From Christensenella massiliensis (GTDB taxonomy: Bacteria; Bacillota; Clostridia; Christensenellales; Christensenellaceae): DNA of 64,000 bases. Where the stretch lies: contig LT700187.1 in NCBI GenBank assembly GCA_900155415.1, forward strand, positions 248,001 to 312,000. Direction: 5' to 3'. A program made the translations under genes and the position numbers. Under the pieces are notes generated by a model that saw only the letters and a list, made by a program, of their open reading frames with translations, was not told the DNA's origin and did no database searches. Of this stretch, positions 23,953-32,208 are shown piece after piece. Numbering within the stretch: the stretch's first letter is position 1; every line of letters starts with the position of its first letter.

Positions 23953-25680
23953 TTACCGTTCTACATACGGCGCCGTAAGATAAGAGCAATATTCTCCGCC
24001 CGTATGTATCGTTAGCTTTCCCTTGTTTATCGTAGGTAGCGGCGGAAGCTGCGGCCATTCCTCCGGATTCAGATTATATCCGCTGATAATAAGCGCCAAG
24101 GCCTGCCCCTGCCGTACTTTCATGCCGATCGGCCACAGCGGGATATCGACCCGGTATATTTTGCCCGGCTCGAGCTTCTCGCATTTCGCATGCAATAATA
24201 CCGGCTCCGCTTCTGTGGACCGCATTTCATCAAGCCCGCGGCTGGATGCCCGCAGCCTGCCGTTCGGAACGAACAGCTCCGTCCCTTTTTCTCCGCTGAA
24301 CGGCGCGCCCTTTACGATTGGCGGAAGCAGCCGCCCCGTTTTGTCCTGCTTGACCACATAAACGAACAGGTCTGTATCGTCCGCAACGTCCGTGCTGACA
24401 TACAGATGTGCCGCAAAATAGCCGGTGAATTCCATATCCATTTGGGCCGGCATGGAGAACACTGCCTTGCCGGCATGGTCATCTGTACGATAGGTCACGT
24501 TTCTTCTCTGCTTCGGTGGCTGCGGTGTCAGTGCACTGCTGTCTGCATCAAGGAATAGCCTGAGGTACTGTGTATCCGGAAGCGGCCAATCCTGCTCCGG
24601 CCTGTTCACGACGTCGGTTCCTTCTCTGTCCAGAACGGACAGTCTGACCTGCGGCGTTTGTTTCCAGTCATTTTCTATCCCTTTCAGATAACAGTCGAAA
24701 AACCTTTTCAGGTCTTCCTGATATTCATAAAGGTCCGGCCATTCGTGCGTATTGTGTACGCGCAGCCATTTTTCTTCGCAATTGATCCTCCGGTATACGT
24801 CGAACGTACCGTGCGTATGCAGCGTGCTGACATAGCTGGCGACGATATAGGCCGGAACCGTGATTTTTTCCGCGGGGACCCGCTTGCTTTTCCAATAGGG
24901 ATGGGAGGCCTGCGGATATTTTTCAAGCATATCGGAAGCGCTTTCCGCGTAGCCGCGCCCTGTCATCAGGCTGGCACATAATTTTTGGAACCCCATATCC
25001 GGTACTCCTCCGCGGCACAGCACTTCGCCGTACATGTCCGCAAGCCCTTCCCACGGGGCGATCGCCGCGAGGTGCGGAGGATTTTGCGCAGCCGCCCACC
25101 ACTGGCCGACCGCGCCCCATGAATTGCCGTTCATGCCGATCTTTCCGCTGCACCATTCCTGACCTGCGGCCCACTCGATGAGATCATAGGCGTCTTTCCC
25201 CTCTTCTTCTCCCCATTGGACCGTATCTCCCTCGCTGTTCCATGCACCGCGTGTATCCGGCTGTACTACGGCATAGCCATGGGCACACCAGAAGCCCGGA
25301 TCCGGACATTCCTGCTTTTGCAGGTTGGAGACGGTCTCCCGCGGGATACCACCGGGAAAATCGTGGATGTGAAAATGCTTGCCGTATGGCGTCCATGCAA
25401 TGATCGCCGGTATTTTTTCCTGTGTATCCGGCCGGAAAATATCGGTGTAGATCGTGACGCCATCCCGCAGCTTCACGGGTACGTCCCGCTCAAAAACAAT
25501 ATCGCAATCAAGCGGTTTTGCGTTCTCGCCGTTCACCGAGCCTTTCTTCAGCACTCTTACCTCCTGACGGAAGCCCGGGTAATCCGAGCCCTCCAACGGA
25601 AGCTGCTTTATGAATACAACATCAAACCGTTCGCCCTCATAGGTTCTTGGTACCAGTTTTCTTTCTCTGTCTTCCAGCAT
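23953..25680 (-). CDS. CocE/NonD-family hydrolase (X-Pro dipeptidyl-peptidase S15 fold)
   Basis: 575 residues from the ATG at 25680, 9 bases after AGGAG; the ATG 9 bases earlier abuts that site. Alpha/beta hydrolase: VPVKLRDGVTIYTDIFRP near residue 50-70, nucleophile Ser in GMNGNSWGAVGQWW, probable catalytic His in VHNTHEWPDL, and a C-terminal jelly-roll domain (VDIPLWPIGMKVRQGQ). No signal peptide, so cytoplasmic. Family members cleave esters and amides such as cocaine. Here it could release acyl or ester groups from a phenolic glycoside, or cleave a C-acyl phloroglucinol, but the latter would be new for this family. Confidence 0.88.
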   Translation of the reverse strand: MLEDRERKLVPRTYEGERFDVVFIKQLPLEGSDYPGFRQEVRVLKKGSVNGENAKPLDCDIVFERDVPVKLRDGVTIYTDIFRPDTQEKIPAIIAWTPYGKHFHIHDFPGGIPRETVSNLQKQECPDPGFWCAHGYAVVQPDTRGAWNSEGDTVQWGEEEGKDAYDLIEWAAGQEWCSGKIGMNGNSWGAVGQWWAAAQNPPHLAAIAPWEGLADMYGEVLCRGGVPDMGFQKLCASLMTGRGYAESASDMLEKYPQASHPYWKSKRVPAEKITVPAYIVASYVSTLHTHGTFDVYRRINCEEKWLRVHNTHEWPDLYEYQEDLKRFFDCYLKGIENDWKQTPQVRLSVLDREGTDVVNRPEQDWPLPDTQYLRLFLDADSSALTPQPPKQRRNVTYRTDDHAGKAVFSMPAQMDMEFTGYFAAHLYVSTDVADDTDLFVYVVKQDKTGRLLPPIVKGAPFSGEKGTELFVPNGRLRASSRGLDEMRSTEAEPVLLHAKCEKLEPGKIYRVDIPLWPIGMKVRQGQALALIISGYNLNPEEWPQLPPLPTINKGKLTIHTGGEYCSYLTAPYVER

Positions 25681-25709
25681 TTTGAGCATCTCCTGTCTGA
25701 TCCCACCCG

Positions 25710-26705
25710 TTATGCCATCTTTTTCTTTAATGCCTTGGCACTCAGTTTCGCACTCTGTGCGTCGAGAATGATCGCACCGAGGATCAGAAGCCCCTTGGCG
25801 ATAAGCTGCCAGTTGGAGTCTACGTTCAGCAGGTTCAGCCCATTATTGATAGAGCCAACGATCAGGCAGCCAACCACTGTTCCGATTATACTTCCGTGGC
25901 CGCCGGAAAGCGGAGTTCCACCGATAACGACAGCTGCGATGGAGTCGAGTTCCATGCCCTGTCCCGCACTCGTCTGTGCTGACGCAGACCGCCCGGTGAT
26001 AACAAATGCCGTAATTGCCGCACAGATGCCCATCATCATAAACACGCCATACATCACCTTCGTCGTATTGACGCCGCACACGCGTGCCGCCTCTTTATTC
26101 CCGCCCAGCGCGAGAACATTTCTTCCGAAGACCGTTTTTGTAACAATGATCGTTCCCACGACTGCAACGGCTATCATGATCCAAACCGGCACCGGTATTT
26201 CAAGAAAATACCCTTGTCCGATCTCTTCATACCATTCCGGCAGCTGCGAGACCGGGGTACTGTTTGCCGACAGATAACAGATGCCCTCAAAAATCGACAT
26301 ATTTGCCAGCGTCACGATAAACGACGGGAGATTGAAGAGATTGATAAAGAATGCATTCAATGCACCCGCGCCCAGCCCGACGGCTATGCCCACAAGCAGC
26401 ACTGCAATCATCGGCATCCCCGGTATTTTAGAGAGCAGGGCCGTCAGTACGCCAATCATGCCAATCATCGTGCCCACCGACAGATCGATATTCCCGGAGG
26501 CAACGACTAACGTAAACCCTACGCCCAGAATGGAGGACGCGGCAATCTGGCGCACCAGATTCATCAGGTTGCGGCTCGAGAGGAATACATCTGAACAGAT
26601 CGACAGTACTACAAATATCACGAGGAAAATAAATACGCACTTATAGTTTGTAAAAAAATTAGCAAATGGGTTATTCCTGTTTTTCGTCAGTAACGTTTTT
26701 TCCAT
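25710..26705 (-). CDS. Sugar/glycoside ABC importer permease (RbsC-type, CUT2)
   Basis: 331 residues from the ATG at 26705 with AAGGTGAG; a GTG 9 bases earlier is less well placed. Eight to ten membrane helices, and the typical GxxxSxxGGxG-type loop in the second half (ALGGNKEAARVCGVNT, VIGGTPLSGGHGSIIG). Acts as a homodimer with the ATPase of 27833-29338 and the binding protein of 26775-27812. CUT2 systems bring in monosaccharides or small glycosides; in this setting a phenolic C- or O-glycoside is inferred. Confidence 0.94.
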   Translation of the reverse strand: MEKTLLTKNRNNPFANFFTNYKCVFIFLVIFVVLSICSDVFLSSRNLMNLVRQIAASSILGVGFTLVVASGNIDLSVGTMIGMIGVLTALLSKIPGMPMIAVLLVGIAVGLGAGALNAFFINLFNLPSFIVTLANMSIFEGICYLSANSTPVSQLPEWYEEIGQGYFLEIPVPVWIMIAVAVVGTIIVTKTVFGRNVLALGGNKEAARVCGVNTTKVMYGVFMMMGICAAITAFVITGRSASAQTSAGQGMELDSIAAVVIGGTPLSGGHGSIIGTVVGCLIVGSINNGLNLLNVDSNWQLIAKGLLILGAIILDAQSAKLSAKALKKKMA

Positions 26706-26720
26706 AATTCTCACCTTACC

Positions 26721-26746
26721 GGCGCGGCGGATTATGCCGCCGCGCC
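26721..26746 (-). promoter_or_regulatory. Intercistronic hairpin between binding protein and permease genes
   Basis: A perfect 10-bp GC-rich stem (GGCGCGGCGG / CCGCCGCGCC) with a 6-base loop and no T run. Such hairpins after binding-protein genes protect the upstream mRNA from 3' decay and lower expression of the downstream permease. Confidence 0.65.
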
Positions 26747-26774
26747 TTTCATTTCCTGATTATTTGCCGAACAC

Positions 26775-27812
26775 TTACAGATACTCCTGTACATTGGACG
26801 CATCGATCAATACCGCCGCACTCTGAGTGATATCGAAAACCGGGTCCGTATATTCGCCGGAGGCCACTCCTATCGCAAGGTTCACGCCCTCAGTTGCCAT
26901 TACTTCAAAGTCAAATGCTACCGTCGCCGCCATGTTTCCTTCTGATATTTCCTGCAGCGCACTTGCGCCGCCGTCAAGACCGAGCGCGATCACGGGTGCG
27001 CCGGCGGATTTGAATGCCTGCAGTGCACCCACGCACATCTCATCGTTGCATGCAACGATCGCGTTCATTTCCGGGAATGCCTGCATCCAGTCTTCTGCGG
27101 TCGACTGTGCAAGCGACGCCTGAAAATCGCAGTTCTTTGTAGCAACGACCTCTACCCTATCCGGATTTACATTTTCTACAAAGCCGTTCATTCTGACCGT
27201 CATATCTTCAACGCCTGCGAGGCCTAAAATATAGCCTACCTGCAGTGTTTCGTCCGGATTTTCCTCCAGATAATCGTTCACCCATTCAGCCTGCAATTCT
27301 CCTGCCTTATAATGGTCTATTGTTTTATATACTGTCGTGCATTGGTCATAGTTGACATTGTAGCCAAAGTCAATGACCGGAATGCCCGCTTCTACGCACG
27401 CTTCATAAGCCGGAACTGATCCGTTCGCGTCCACTGCCTGAATGCAGATGACGTCCGGTTCGCGCACAATGAGGGATTCCACATCGGATATCTGCTTATC
27501 TACACCGCTTTCTGCATTGGTAAAGAAATATTCGATCGTATACGGATTATCGCCTTCGTTATATTCATTGATGGCCGCTTCCGTACCGTCCCACCATACC
27601 GTCATGCCTTCATCTAATGATCTCCACGAGAAGCCAATCGTCAGCGTTTCTTTTTCGCCCGCGCCTTCAGCACCGGCTGATGCAGTCTCTTCGGTCCCTG
27701 TCGCTTCACCGGACGGTTCTTCAGCCGCAGGCGTGCCTGAACTGCACGCAAAGAGCGAAAATGCCATGATCGCGATGACCGCAATCGTCAGGACTTTTTT
27801 CATTGTTTTCAT
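26775..27812 (-). CDS. Sugar ABC importer substrate-binding lipoprotein
   Basis: 345 residues. A signal peptide ends in the lipobox FSLFAC (Cys about residue 23), then a Gly/Glu/Ala/Pro-rich linker, then a two-lobed RbsB/ABC sugar-binding fold: TIGFSWRSLDEGMTVWWDGTEAAI, DVICIQAVDANGSVPAYEAC, VIDFGYN, MNAIVACNDEMCVGALQAFKSAG. It is anchored outside the membrane and delivers ligand to the permease. A GAGGAGG site is about 11 bases upstream. The pocket cannot be read for specificity by eye. Confidence 0.94.
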   Translation of the reverse strand: MKTMKKVLTIAVIAIMAFSLFACSSGTPAAEEPSGEATGTEETASAGAEGAGEKETLTIGFSWRSLDEGMTVWWDGTEAAINEYNEGDNPYTIEYFFTNAESGVDKQISDVESLIVREPDVICIQAVDANGSVPAYEACVEAGIPVIDFGYNVNYDQCTTVYKTIDHYKAGELQAEWVNDYLEENPDETLQVGYILGLAGVEDMTVRMNGFVENVNPDRVEVVATKNCDFQASLAQSTAEDWMQAFPEMNAIVACNDEMCVGALQAFKSAGAPVIALGLDGGASALQEISEGNMAATVAFDFEVMATEGVNLAIGVASGEYTDPVFDITQSAAVLIDASNVQEYL

Positions 27813-27832
27813 TTGTTGTGAATCCTCCTCTT

Positions 27833-29338
27833 TTATTCGCTTATTTTATTCGCAACGCCAAAGGCGTGTGCAAGCAATGTTTGCTGCTCAAGTCCTTCAT
27901 TTTCCATGATACATACGATCTCTCCCTCCCGGACGACAGCGATCCTATCGCTCATTCCGAGGATCTCCGGCATTTCAGACGAGACCATAATGATTGCCAT
28001 GCCCTGCTTTGCCAGATCGTTCATGATCTTATAGATCTCAGATTTTGCACCTACGTCGATCCCCCGCGTGGGTTCGTCCAATATCAGTATATCCGGGTCC
28101 ATAAGCAGCCATCTGCCAATGATGACCTTTTGCTGATTCCCGCCGGAAAGCGAACCGATATTGTTTGCGAACGATACCATATTGACCGACATCTTTTTTG
28201 CCATCTGTTCGCACTGTTCCCTTTCCTTTGCATCATAGACAAAGCCCATTTTGCTCAGCTGCGGGAGAAAGGGCAGAGACATATTTGTTTTAATATCCAG
28301 AGAATGGATCGCCCCCTGCCTCAGGCGGTCCTCCGTCACCATACCAATTCCATTTTTGATTGCGTCCTGCGGGTTTTTGATCACAGCCTTCTTCCCGTTT
28401 ATCAGGATCTCGCCTGAATCATACGGATCTATTCCAAAAATTGCCCGCATGATCTCTGAACGGCCCGCGCCCATCAAGCCGCAGAAACCGAGGATTTCTC
28501 CCTTTCGTACTGCAAAGCTGATATTCCGAAACGTTCCTGTACTCGATAAATTTTTCACTTCAAGGGCAATATCGCCTTTTTCAAAATGGTCCTTTGTATA
28601 AATATTATTGATCTCACGGCCTGCAATCAGTTTGATCAGCTCATCATTGTCGATATCCGTAGTATCCCTGCAATCAATATACTGGCCGTCGCGCATGATC
28701 GTGATCCGGTCGCATATCTCAAAAATCTCCTCCAGCTTATGTGAAATAAAGATGATAGAAGTCCCCTGTGCCGCAAGGTCCCGCACGATTTTATACAGAA
28801 GCTCTATTTCAGCGTCTGTGAGAGCCGAGGTCGGCTCGTCCATTACGATCACGTCCGCGTTATAGGAAACAGCCCGCACCAACTCGACCAACTGCATATT
28901 TGCGACGCTCAGCGTCTCTACTGTTGCCGCCGGATCGATCTGTATCCCCAGTCTGCCGCAAAGCTCGCGCGTTTCATGCATGAGCTGTTTATGGTCGATG
29001 ATACCCATTTTTGTAAAACGTCCGGTCCGCCCCATCCAGATATTTTCAGCGGCAGACATCGTCTGCACGAGGCTGATCTCCTGATGGATCATAGAGATAC
29101 CTGCATGAAGAGCGTCATTCGGTCCTTTAAAATTCACCTTTTTCCCTTTGAACCATATTTCCCCGCCGTCGATTTCATACATTCCGAGCAGGGCTTTCAT
29201 CAATGTTGACTTTCCGGCACCGTTCTCTCCGATCAGTGCATGGATCTCTCCCTTGCGAAGATTGAAATCGACTTCGTCAAGCGCCCTTACTCCGGGAAAT
29301 ATTTTTGTGATTTTCTTCATCTCTAAAATAGTTTCCAT
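27833..29338 (-). CDS. Sugar ABC importer ATPase with two nucleotide-binding domains (RbsA/MglA type)
   Basis: 501 residues with two ABC domains. First: Walker A GENGAGKST (residue about 37), Walker B VIVMDEPTSALTDAE, signature-like LSVANMQLVE. Second: degenerate Walker A GLMGAGRSE, signature LSGGNQQKV, Walker B ILILDEPTRGIDVGAKSE. This degenerate second site is normal for CUT2 importers. It is the first gene of the long minus-strand operon, preceded by the promoter at 29462-29490 and a GGAG ribosome site. Confidence 0.96.
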   Translation of the reverse strand: METILEMKKITKIFPGVRALDEVDFNLRKGEIHALIGENGAGKSTLMKALLGMYEIDGGEIWFKGKKVNFKGPNDALHAGISMIHQEISLVQTMSAAENIWMGRTGRFTKMGIIDHKQLMHETRELCGRLGIQIDPAATVETLSVANMQLVELVRAVSYNADVIVMDEPTSALTDAEIELLYKIVRDLAAQGTSIIFISHKLEEIFEICDRITIMRDGQYIDCRDTTDIDNDELIKLIAGREINNIYTKDHFEKGDIALEVKNLSSTGTFRNISFAVRKGEILGFCGLMGAGRSEIMRAIFGIDPYDSGEILINGKKAVIKNPQDAIKNGIGMVTEDRLRQGAIHSLDIKTNMSLPFLPQLSKMGFVYDAKEREQCEQMAKKMSVNMVSFANNIGSLSGGNQQKVIIGRWLLMDPDILILDEPTRGIDVGAKSEIYKIMNDLAKQGMAIIMVSSEMPEILGMSDRIAVVREGEIVCIMENEGLEQQTLLAHAFGVANKISE

Positions 29339-29397
29339 TACCGCTCTCCTATTTCACATAAATTTAGAATACAGGATCTTTCTATTCATTATTTATT

Positions 29398-29411
29398 TTT
29401 AAACGCTTGAA
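29398..29411. promoter_or_regulatory. Cre/LacI-family operator candidate
   Basis: TTTAAACGCTTGAA matches the catabolite-responsive element consensus TGWAARCGYTWNCW at 12 of 14 positions and is nearly palindromic around a central CG, as LacI-family sites are. It lies about 50 bases downstream of the minus-strand start site, where a bound repressor would act as a roadblock. Either CcpA or the local LacI protein could bind. Confidence 0.5.
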
Positions 29412-29461
29412 TAATTTCTGAAAAAATTTATATATTTTCATGTAAATTTTCTTATAGGCTT

Positions 29462-29490
29462 ATTATAGACAACAAAAAACAAGTTGTCAA
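29462..29490 (-). promoter_or_regulatory. Consensus promoter of the 16-kb catabolic operon with inverted-repeat operator
   Basis: Reading the minus strand, TTGACA (29490-29485) and TATAAT (29467-29462) are both perfect and separated by 17 bases. Within, GACAAC-N9-GTTGTC (29468-29488) is an inverted repeat overlapping the spacer and the -35, an obvious place for repressor binding. A strong core promoter needs such repression for an inducible catabolic operon. Confidence 0.8.
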
Positions 29491-29521
29491 GTACATAATT
29501 GCAAATTTTTTATTCTTTTTC

Positions 29522-29533
29522 TGTAAATTTACA
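29522..29533. promoter_or_regulatory. Perfect 12-bp palindrome in the divergent promoter region
   Basis: TGTAAATTTACA is a complete palindrome just upstream of the -35 of the regulator gene; a related half-site GTAAATTT occurs at about 29441-29448. Possible autoregulatory operator. Confidence 0.4.
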
Positions 29534-29541
29534 TATTTTGT

Positions 29542-29569
29542 TTGATTTTTTTCAATTTTGTGCTATAAT
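29542..29569 (+). promoter_or_regulatory. Promoter of the LacI-family regulator gene
   Basis: TTGATT (29542-29547), 16 bases, then TGCTATAATG carrying an extended -10 TATAAT (29564-29569). The AGGAG ribosome site and ATG follow within 30 bases. Confidence 0.7.
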
Positions 29570-29597
29570 GAAAAAAAAACAGATTTAGGAGTGCCTT

Positions 29598-30608
29598 ATG
29601 GCAAGGGAAAATAACATTACGATTTCTGACGTCGCAGCTATGTCCGGCGTTTCCATTGCTACGATCTCCCGGATATTGAACAATAAGGGAAACGTTAAGG
29701 AAGAGACGCGTAAAAAGGTGATGGCCGTGATCCAATCGGTGGATACGAACGGCACGCTGCTTAGTAAATTCAAAAAGCAAAACGGTAATCTGATCATTGC
29801 TGTCGTGACCAACGACGCCAACCCTCTCATCAGCCCGTTTATCAATGGCGTCAATACCTGTGCGAACAGCAAAGGCTTTCACGTTCTTCAATATAATTGC
29901 TTCAACAACGCCTACGACCGTATTGAATTTGAATATATGATAAAGGAACTTCCTGTTGCGGGCTTTATTTTCCAACAGATCGTAGGTGGCAGCGAGCTTA
30001 CAGATTTTATTGCAGCGCGTTTCCCTACGGTCGTAAGCTTTGAGCAGTATCAGACCGAAAATATTTCCAGCGTTGGGATCGACGATTATGCAGCGGTCAA
30101 ATCGGCAGTGGAATATCTGATCACGCTGGGGCGCAAAAAAATTGCCCTTTTGAACGGTGACCTCTCTATGCCTTTCACAGTCCGACGGGAGCAAGGATTT
30201 TTAGATGCGCTGAAGCAGGCCGGTATCCCGGTCTGCCCGGAATATATCACTCATATTTCCGTTTCTGATTTCAATTACAATCTGGCGCGTAACGCAGCCC
30301 GGCAAATCCTTTCCATGCCGGATCCGCCCGATGCCTTTTTCGCCATTACGGATACCTTTGCCGCAGCAGTTTTGAAAGAGGCGAAGCATCTTGGGATATC
30401 TGTTCCGCAGGATCTTGCCATTATCGGCTTTGACAACACCGACGTATCTACCATGACCGACCCGGCGATCACGACAGTGAATCAGCCGTGCTATGAGATC
30501 GGCTATCAGTCCTGTAATATCCTGATTGATAAAATCAATGATCCGTCCCTCGCTTCCCGTCAGGTTTGGGTGAATTCGGAATTTATCGTGCGCGATTCCA
30601 CACAATAA
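29598..30608 (+). CDS. LacI-family transcriptional regulator of the divergent glycoside operon
   Basis: 336 residues. N-terminal helix-turn-helix ITISDVAAMSGVSIATISRILNN (residues 7-29) followed by the hinge and a periplasmic-binding-protein-like effector domain (IAVVTNDANPLISPFINGV, GLAIIGFDNTDVSTMTDPAITTV near the C-terminus). It is transcribed away from the importer-first operon, the classic layout for a local regulator that senses the transported sugar or glycoside. An AGGAG site precedes the ATG. The effector is unknown; candidates are the glycoside or its freed sugar. Confidence 0.93.
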   Translation: MARENNITISDVAAMSGVSIATISRILNNKGNVKEETRKKVMAVIQSVDTNGTLLSKFKKQNGNLIIAVVTNDANPLISPFINGVNTCANSKGFHVLQYNCFNNAYDRIEFEYMIKELPVAGFIFQQIVGGSELTDFIAARFPTVVSFEQYQTENISSVGIDDYAAVKSAVEYLITLGRKKIALLNGDLSMPFTVRREQGFLDALKQAGIPVCPEYITHISVSDFNYNLARNAARQILSMPDPPDAFFAITDTFAAAVLKEAKHLGISVPQDLAIIGFDNTDVSTMTDPAITTVNQPCYEIGYQSCNILIDKINDPSLASRQVWVNSEFIVRDSTQ

Positions 30609-30933
30609 TGCCGCGCCTTTCACAAAGCGTTTCAAAAACGGCAAAGCCTTCGCGAAAATATTCACGGAGGCTTTATTTAATACTTACTTGTTTAGTATGC
30701 CGGAATGGATATATGCAATTGATCATCTTGTGGTCTATAAAGTAACCAAACGCCAATCCAATAATGTTAATGGTAATATTCTTCTCGTGTCATGCCCATT
30801 ATCTCAAAAAAGACTCATGTCCAATTTTATTTAAGATTTGATGCAACATGGTGCACTCGAAAGGATAGCGCCCGCTTCGCATTCTGCTCGCGCTTGCATG
30901 AACCTTCGAAGGCTCGAATCTCTCCCTCATAAA

Positions 30934-30972
30934 AAATACCATCCCGTGCGCTCTGCGCATGGAATGGTATTT
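30934..30972 (-). terminator. Strong hairpin, terminator-like on the minus strand
   Basis: AAATACCAT pairs with ATGGTATTT and the stem continues through CC/GG and TGCGC/GCGCA to a short loop; on the minus strand it is followed by six T. No gene on that strand is immediately upstream other than the tRNA region. Confidence 0.55.
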
Positions 30973-31179
30973 GGTAGAGTCTTACGGAATGGATATTTGT
31001 TTTCGGGATATAAACCACTTACGCTTATCGAATATGATCTAAACTATTGATTTCGGAACCGAGAAAAGTTGGTAGCACAGCGGAGGCGTTATGCCCGCGT
31101 TTACAAGGGCATAGTTACAAGGGCATAGCCGCAGCAAGCATGACCTTTCTCGGAAAGGGAGCATCAGCGGCATAAGACA

Positions 31180-31209
31180 ATGACCCCATCGCAAAAGCGA
31201 TGGGGTCAT
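31180..31209 (-). repeat. Perfect 13-bp hairpin with AAAA loop
   Basis: ATGACCCCATCGC / GCGATGGGGTCAT around AAAA. It shares the CGC-AAAA-GCG centre with the hairpin at 31332-31355 but lacks a T run, so it may be a decayed or different element. Confidence 0.5.
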
Positions 31210-31331
31210 GTCAAGGTCGCTTGATGCGACGTGTGTCGTTCATACAAAATAGATGCAGCTAAAAACGGGGCCCCGCGCGAGCCCAGCGAAGCGGGTCGCG
31301 TGGGGAAAAGGAGCGGCAGTAGAGCATGAAA

Positions 31332-31355
31332 AAGCCCTCGCAAAAGCGAGGGCTT
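31332..31355 (-). terminator. Terminator of tRNA-Arg
   Basis: AAGCCCTCGC / GCGAGGGCTT with a 4-base loop, followed on the minus strand by a T5 run, 26 bases after the tRNA end. Confidence 0.8.
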
Positions 31356-31380
31356 GGAAATCGCGGAACTTGCCGCGACG

Positions 31381-31457
31381 TGGTGTGCCCGGGAGGATTC
31401 GAACCTCTGGCCTCAGGAGTCGGAGTCCTGCGCTCTATCCAACTGAGCTACGAGCAC
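31381..31457 (-). tRNA. tRNA-Arg(CCG)
   Basis: On the minus strand a complete cloverleaf: acceptor GTGCTCG / CGGGCAC (one G-T pair), D arm GCTC...GAGC, anticodon stem CAGGA/TCCTG with loop CTCCGAC, giving anticodon CCG for codon CGG, and T arm with GGTTCGAATCC. The 3' end ACCA is encoded (31381-31384). A terminator follows. Confidence 0.95.
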
Positions 31458-31480
31458 ATGAAACTGCCGGAAAGGCAGTC

Positions 31481-32203
31481 TTATAACACTTTTGAGAGGA
31501 AGTCCTGCAAGCGTGCATTTTTTGGCGAACCGAAAAATTCCTTTGGCGGCGCCTGCTCAAGAATCTTTCCCTCATCCATAAACAAGCAGCGGGTCGCAAC
31601 TTCCTTCGCAAATCCCATCTCGTGCGTAACGACGACCATCGTCATCCCTTCGTCGGCAAGCGCATGCATAAAATCAAGCACTTCTCCAACCATTTCAGGA
31701 TCAAGCGCGGATGTCGGTTCGTCAAACAACATCACATCCGGATTCATAGCAAGCGCGCGCACGATAGCGACACGCTGCTGCTGCCCGCCCGAAAGCTGAG
31801 AGGGATATGAATCTATTTTATCCGATAATCCGATTCTTTTCAAGAGGGATTCTGCACGTTCCTGCGCTTCTTCTTCAGTCATCAGGCCGAGCTTCAAAGG
31901 TGCAAGCATGATATTCTGTCCAACCGTCTTGTGAGGAAACAGATTGAACTGCTGAAATACCATTCCCATTTTCTGGCGCACCTTATCGATATCCGTATCC
32001 GGCGCAGTCAAAAGCTTGCCTTCAAACCAAATCTCCCCGCTCGTCGGGACCTCAAGCATATTCAGGCACCGCAGAAACGTAGACTTTCCGCTGCCCGACG
32101 GCCCTACGATCACGACCTTTTCGCCGCGTTCGATATGTTCGTCGATCCCTTTCAGAACCATATTGTTATGAAACTGTTTGCATAATTCCTTTACAATAAT
32201 CAT
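31481..32203 (-). CDS. Polar amino-acid ABC importer ATPase (GlnQ/ArtP type)
   Basis: 240 residues, the standard size. Walker [10 protein letters not shown] (residue about 33), Q-loop [13 protein letters not shown], signature [16 protein letters not shown], Walker [14 protein letters not shown], His switch in VVTHEMGF. It drives uptake of a polar amino acid together with the permease (32209-32907) and binding protein (33045-33923). A GAGGT site precedes the ATG, 5 bases after the permease stop. Confidence 0.96.
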   Translation of the reverse strand: MIIVKELCKQFHNNMVLKGIDEHIERGEKVVIVGPSGSGKSTFLRCLNMLEVPTSGEIWFEGKLLTAPDTDIDKVRQKMGMVFQQFNLFPHKTVGQNIMLAPLKLGLMTEEEAQERAESLLKRIGLSDKIDSYPSQLSGGQQQRVAIVRALAMNPDVMLFDEPTSALDPEMVGEVLDFMHALADEGMTMVVVTHEMGFAKEVATRCLFMDEGKILEQAPPKEFFGSPKNARLQDFLSKVL

Positions 32204-32208
32204 TCGTT

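Larger units (their letters stand above)
30609..31380. other. Gene-free stretch with several hairpins
   Basis: No convincing gene. Visible: AAAGCCT...AGGCTTT (30643-30674) soon after the regulator stop, likely its terminator; a long hairpin at 30934-30972 with a T run on the minus strand; a 14-base direct repeat TTACAAGGGCATAG (31096-31128 region) inside a larger inverted-repeat area with CCGAGAAA (about 31062) and TTTCTCGG (about 31145), which could be a structured RNA; a perfect 13-bp hairpin (31180-31209); and the terminator after tRNA-Arg. A 45-codon frame at 30697-30834 has no ribosome site and no recognised relative. Confidence 0.55.

Noticed and set aside
25216-26277. Long plus-strand frame across the hydrolase and permease genes
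   Set aside because: Antisense shadow of two well-supported genes.
29438-29600. AT-rich divergent region as a phage attachment site or replication origin
   Set aside because: It is explained by two promoters and operator-like palindromes; no DnaA-box cluster was seen.
30697-30834. 45-codon frame after the LacI regulator
   Set aside because: No ribosome site, no recognisable relative and lies in a hairpin-rich gap.
31253-31486. Plus-strand frame over the tRNA region
   Set aside because: It runs antisense through a complete tRNA-Arg gene.
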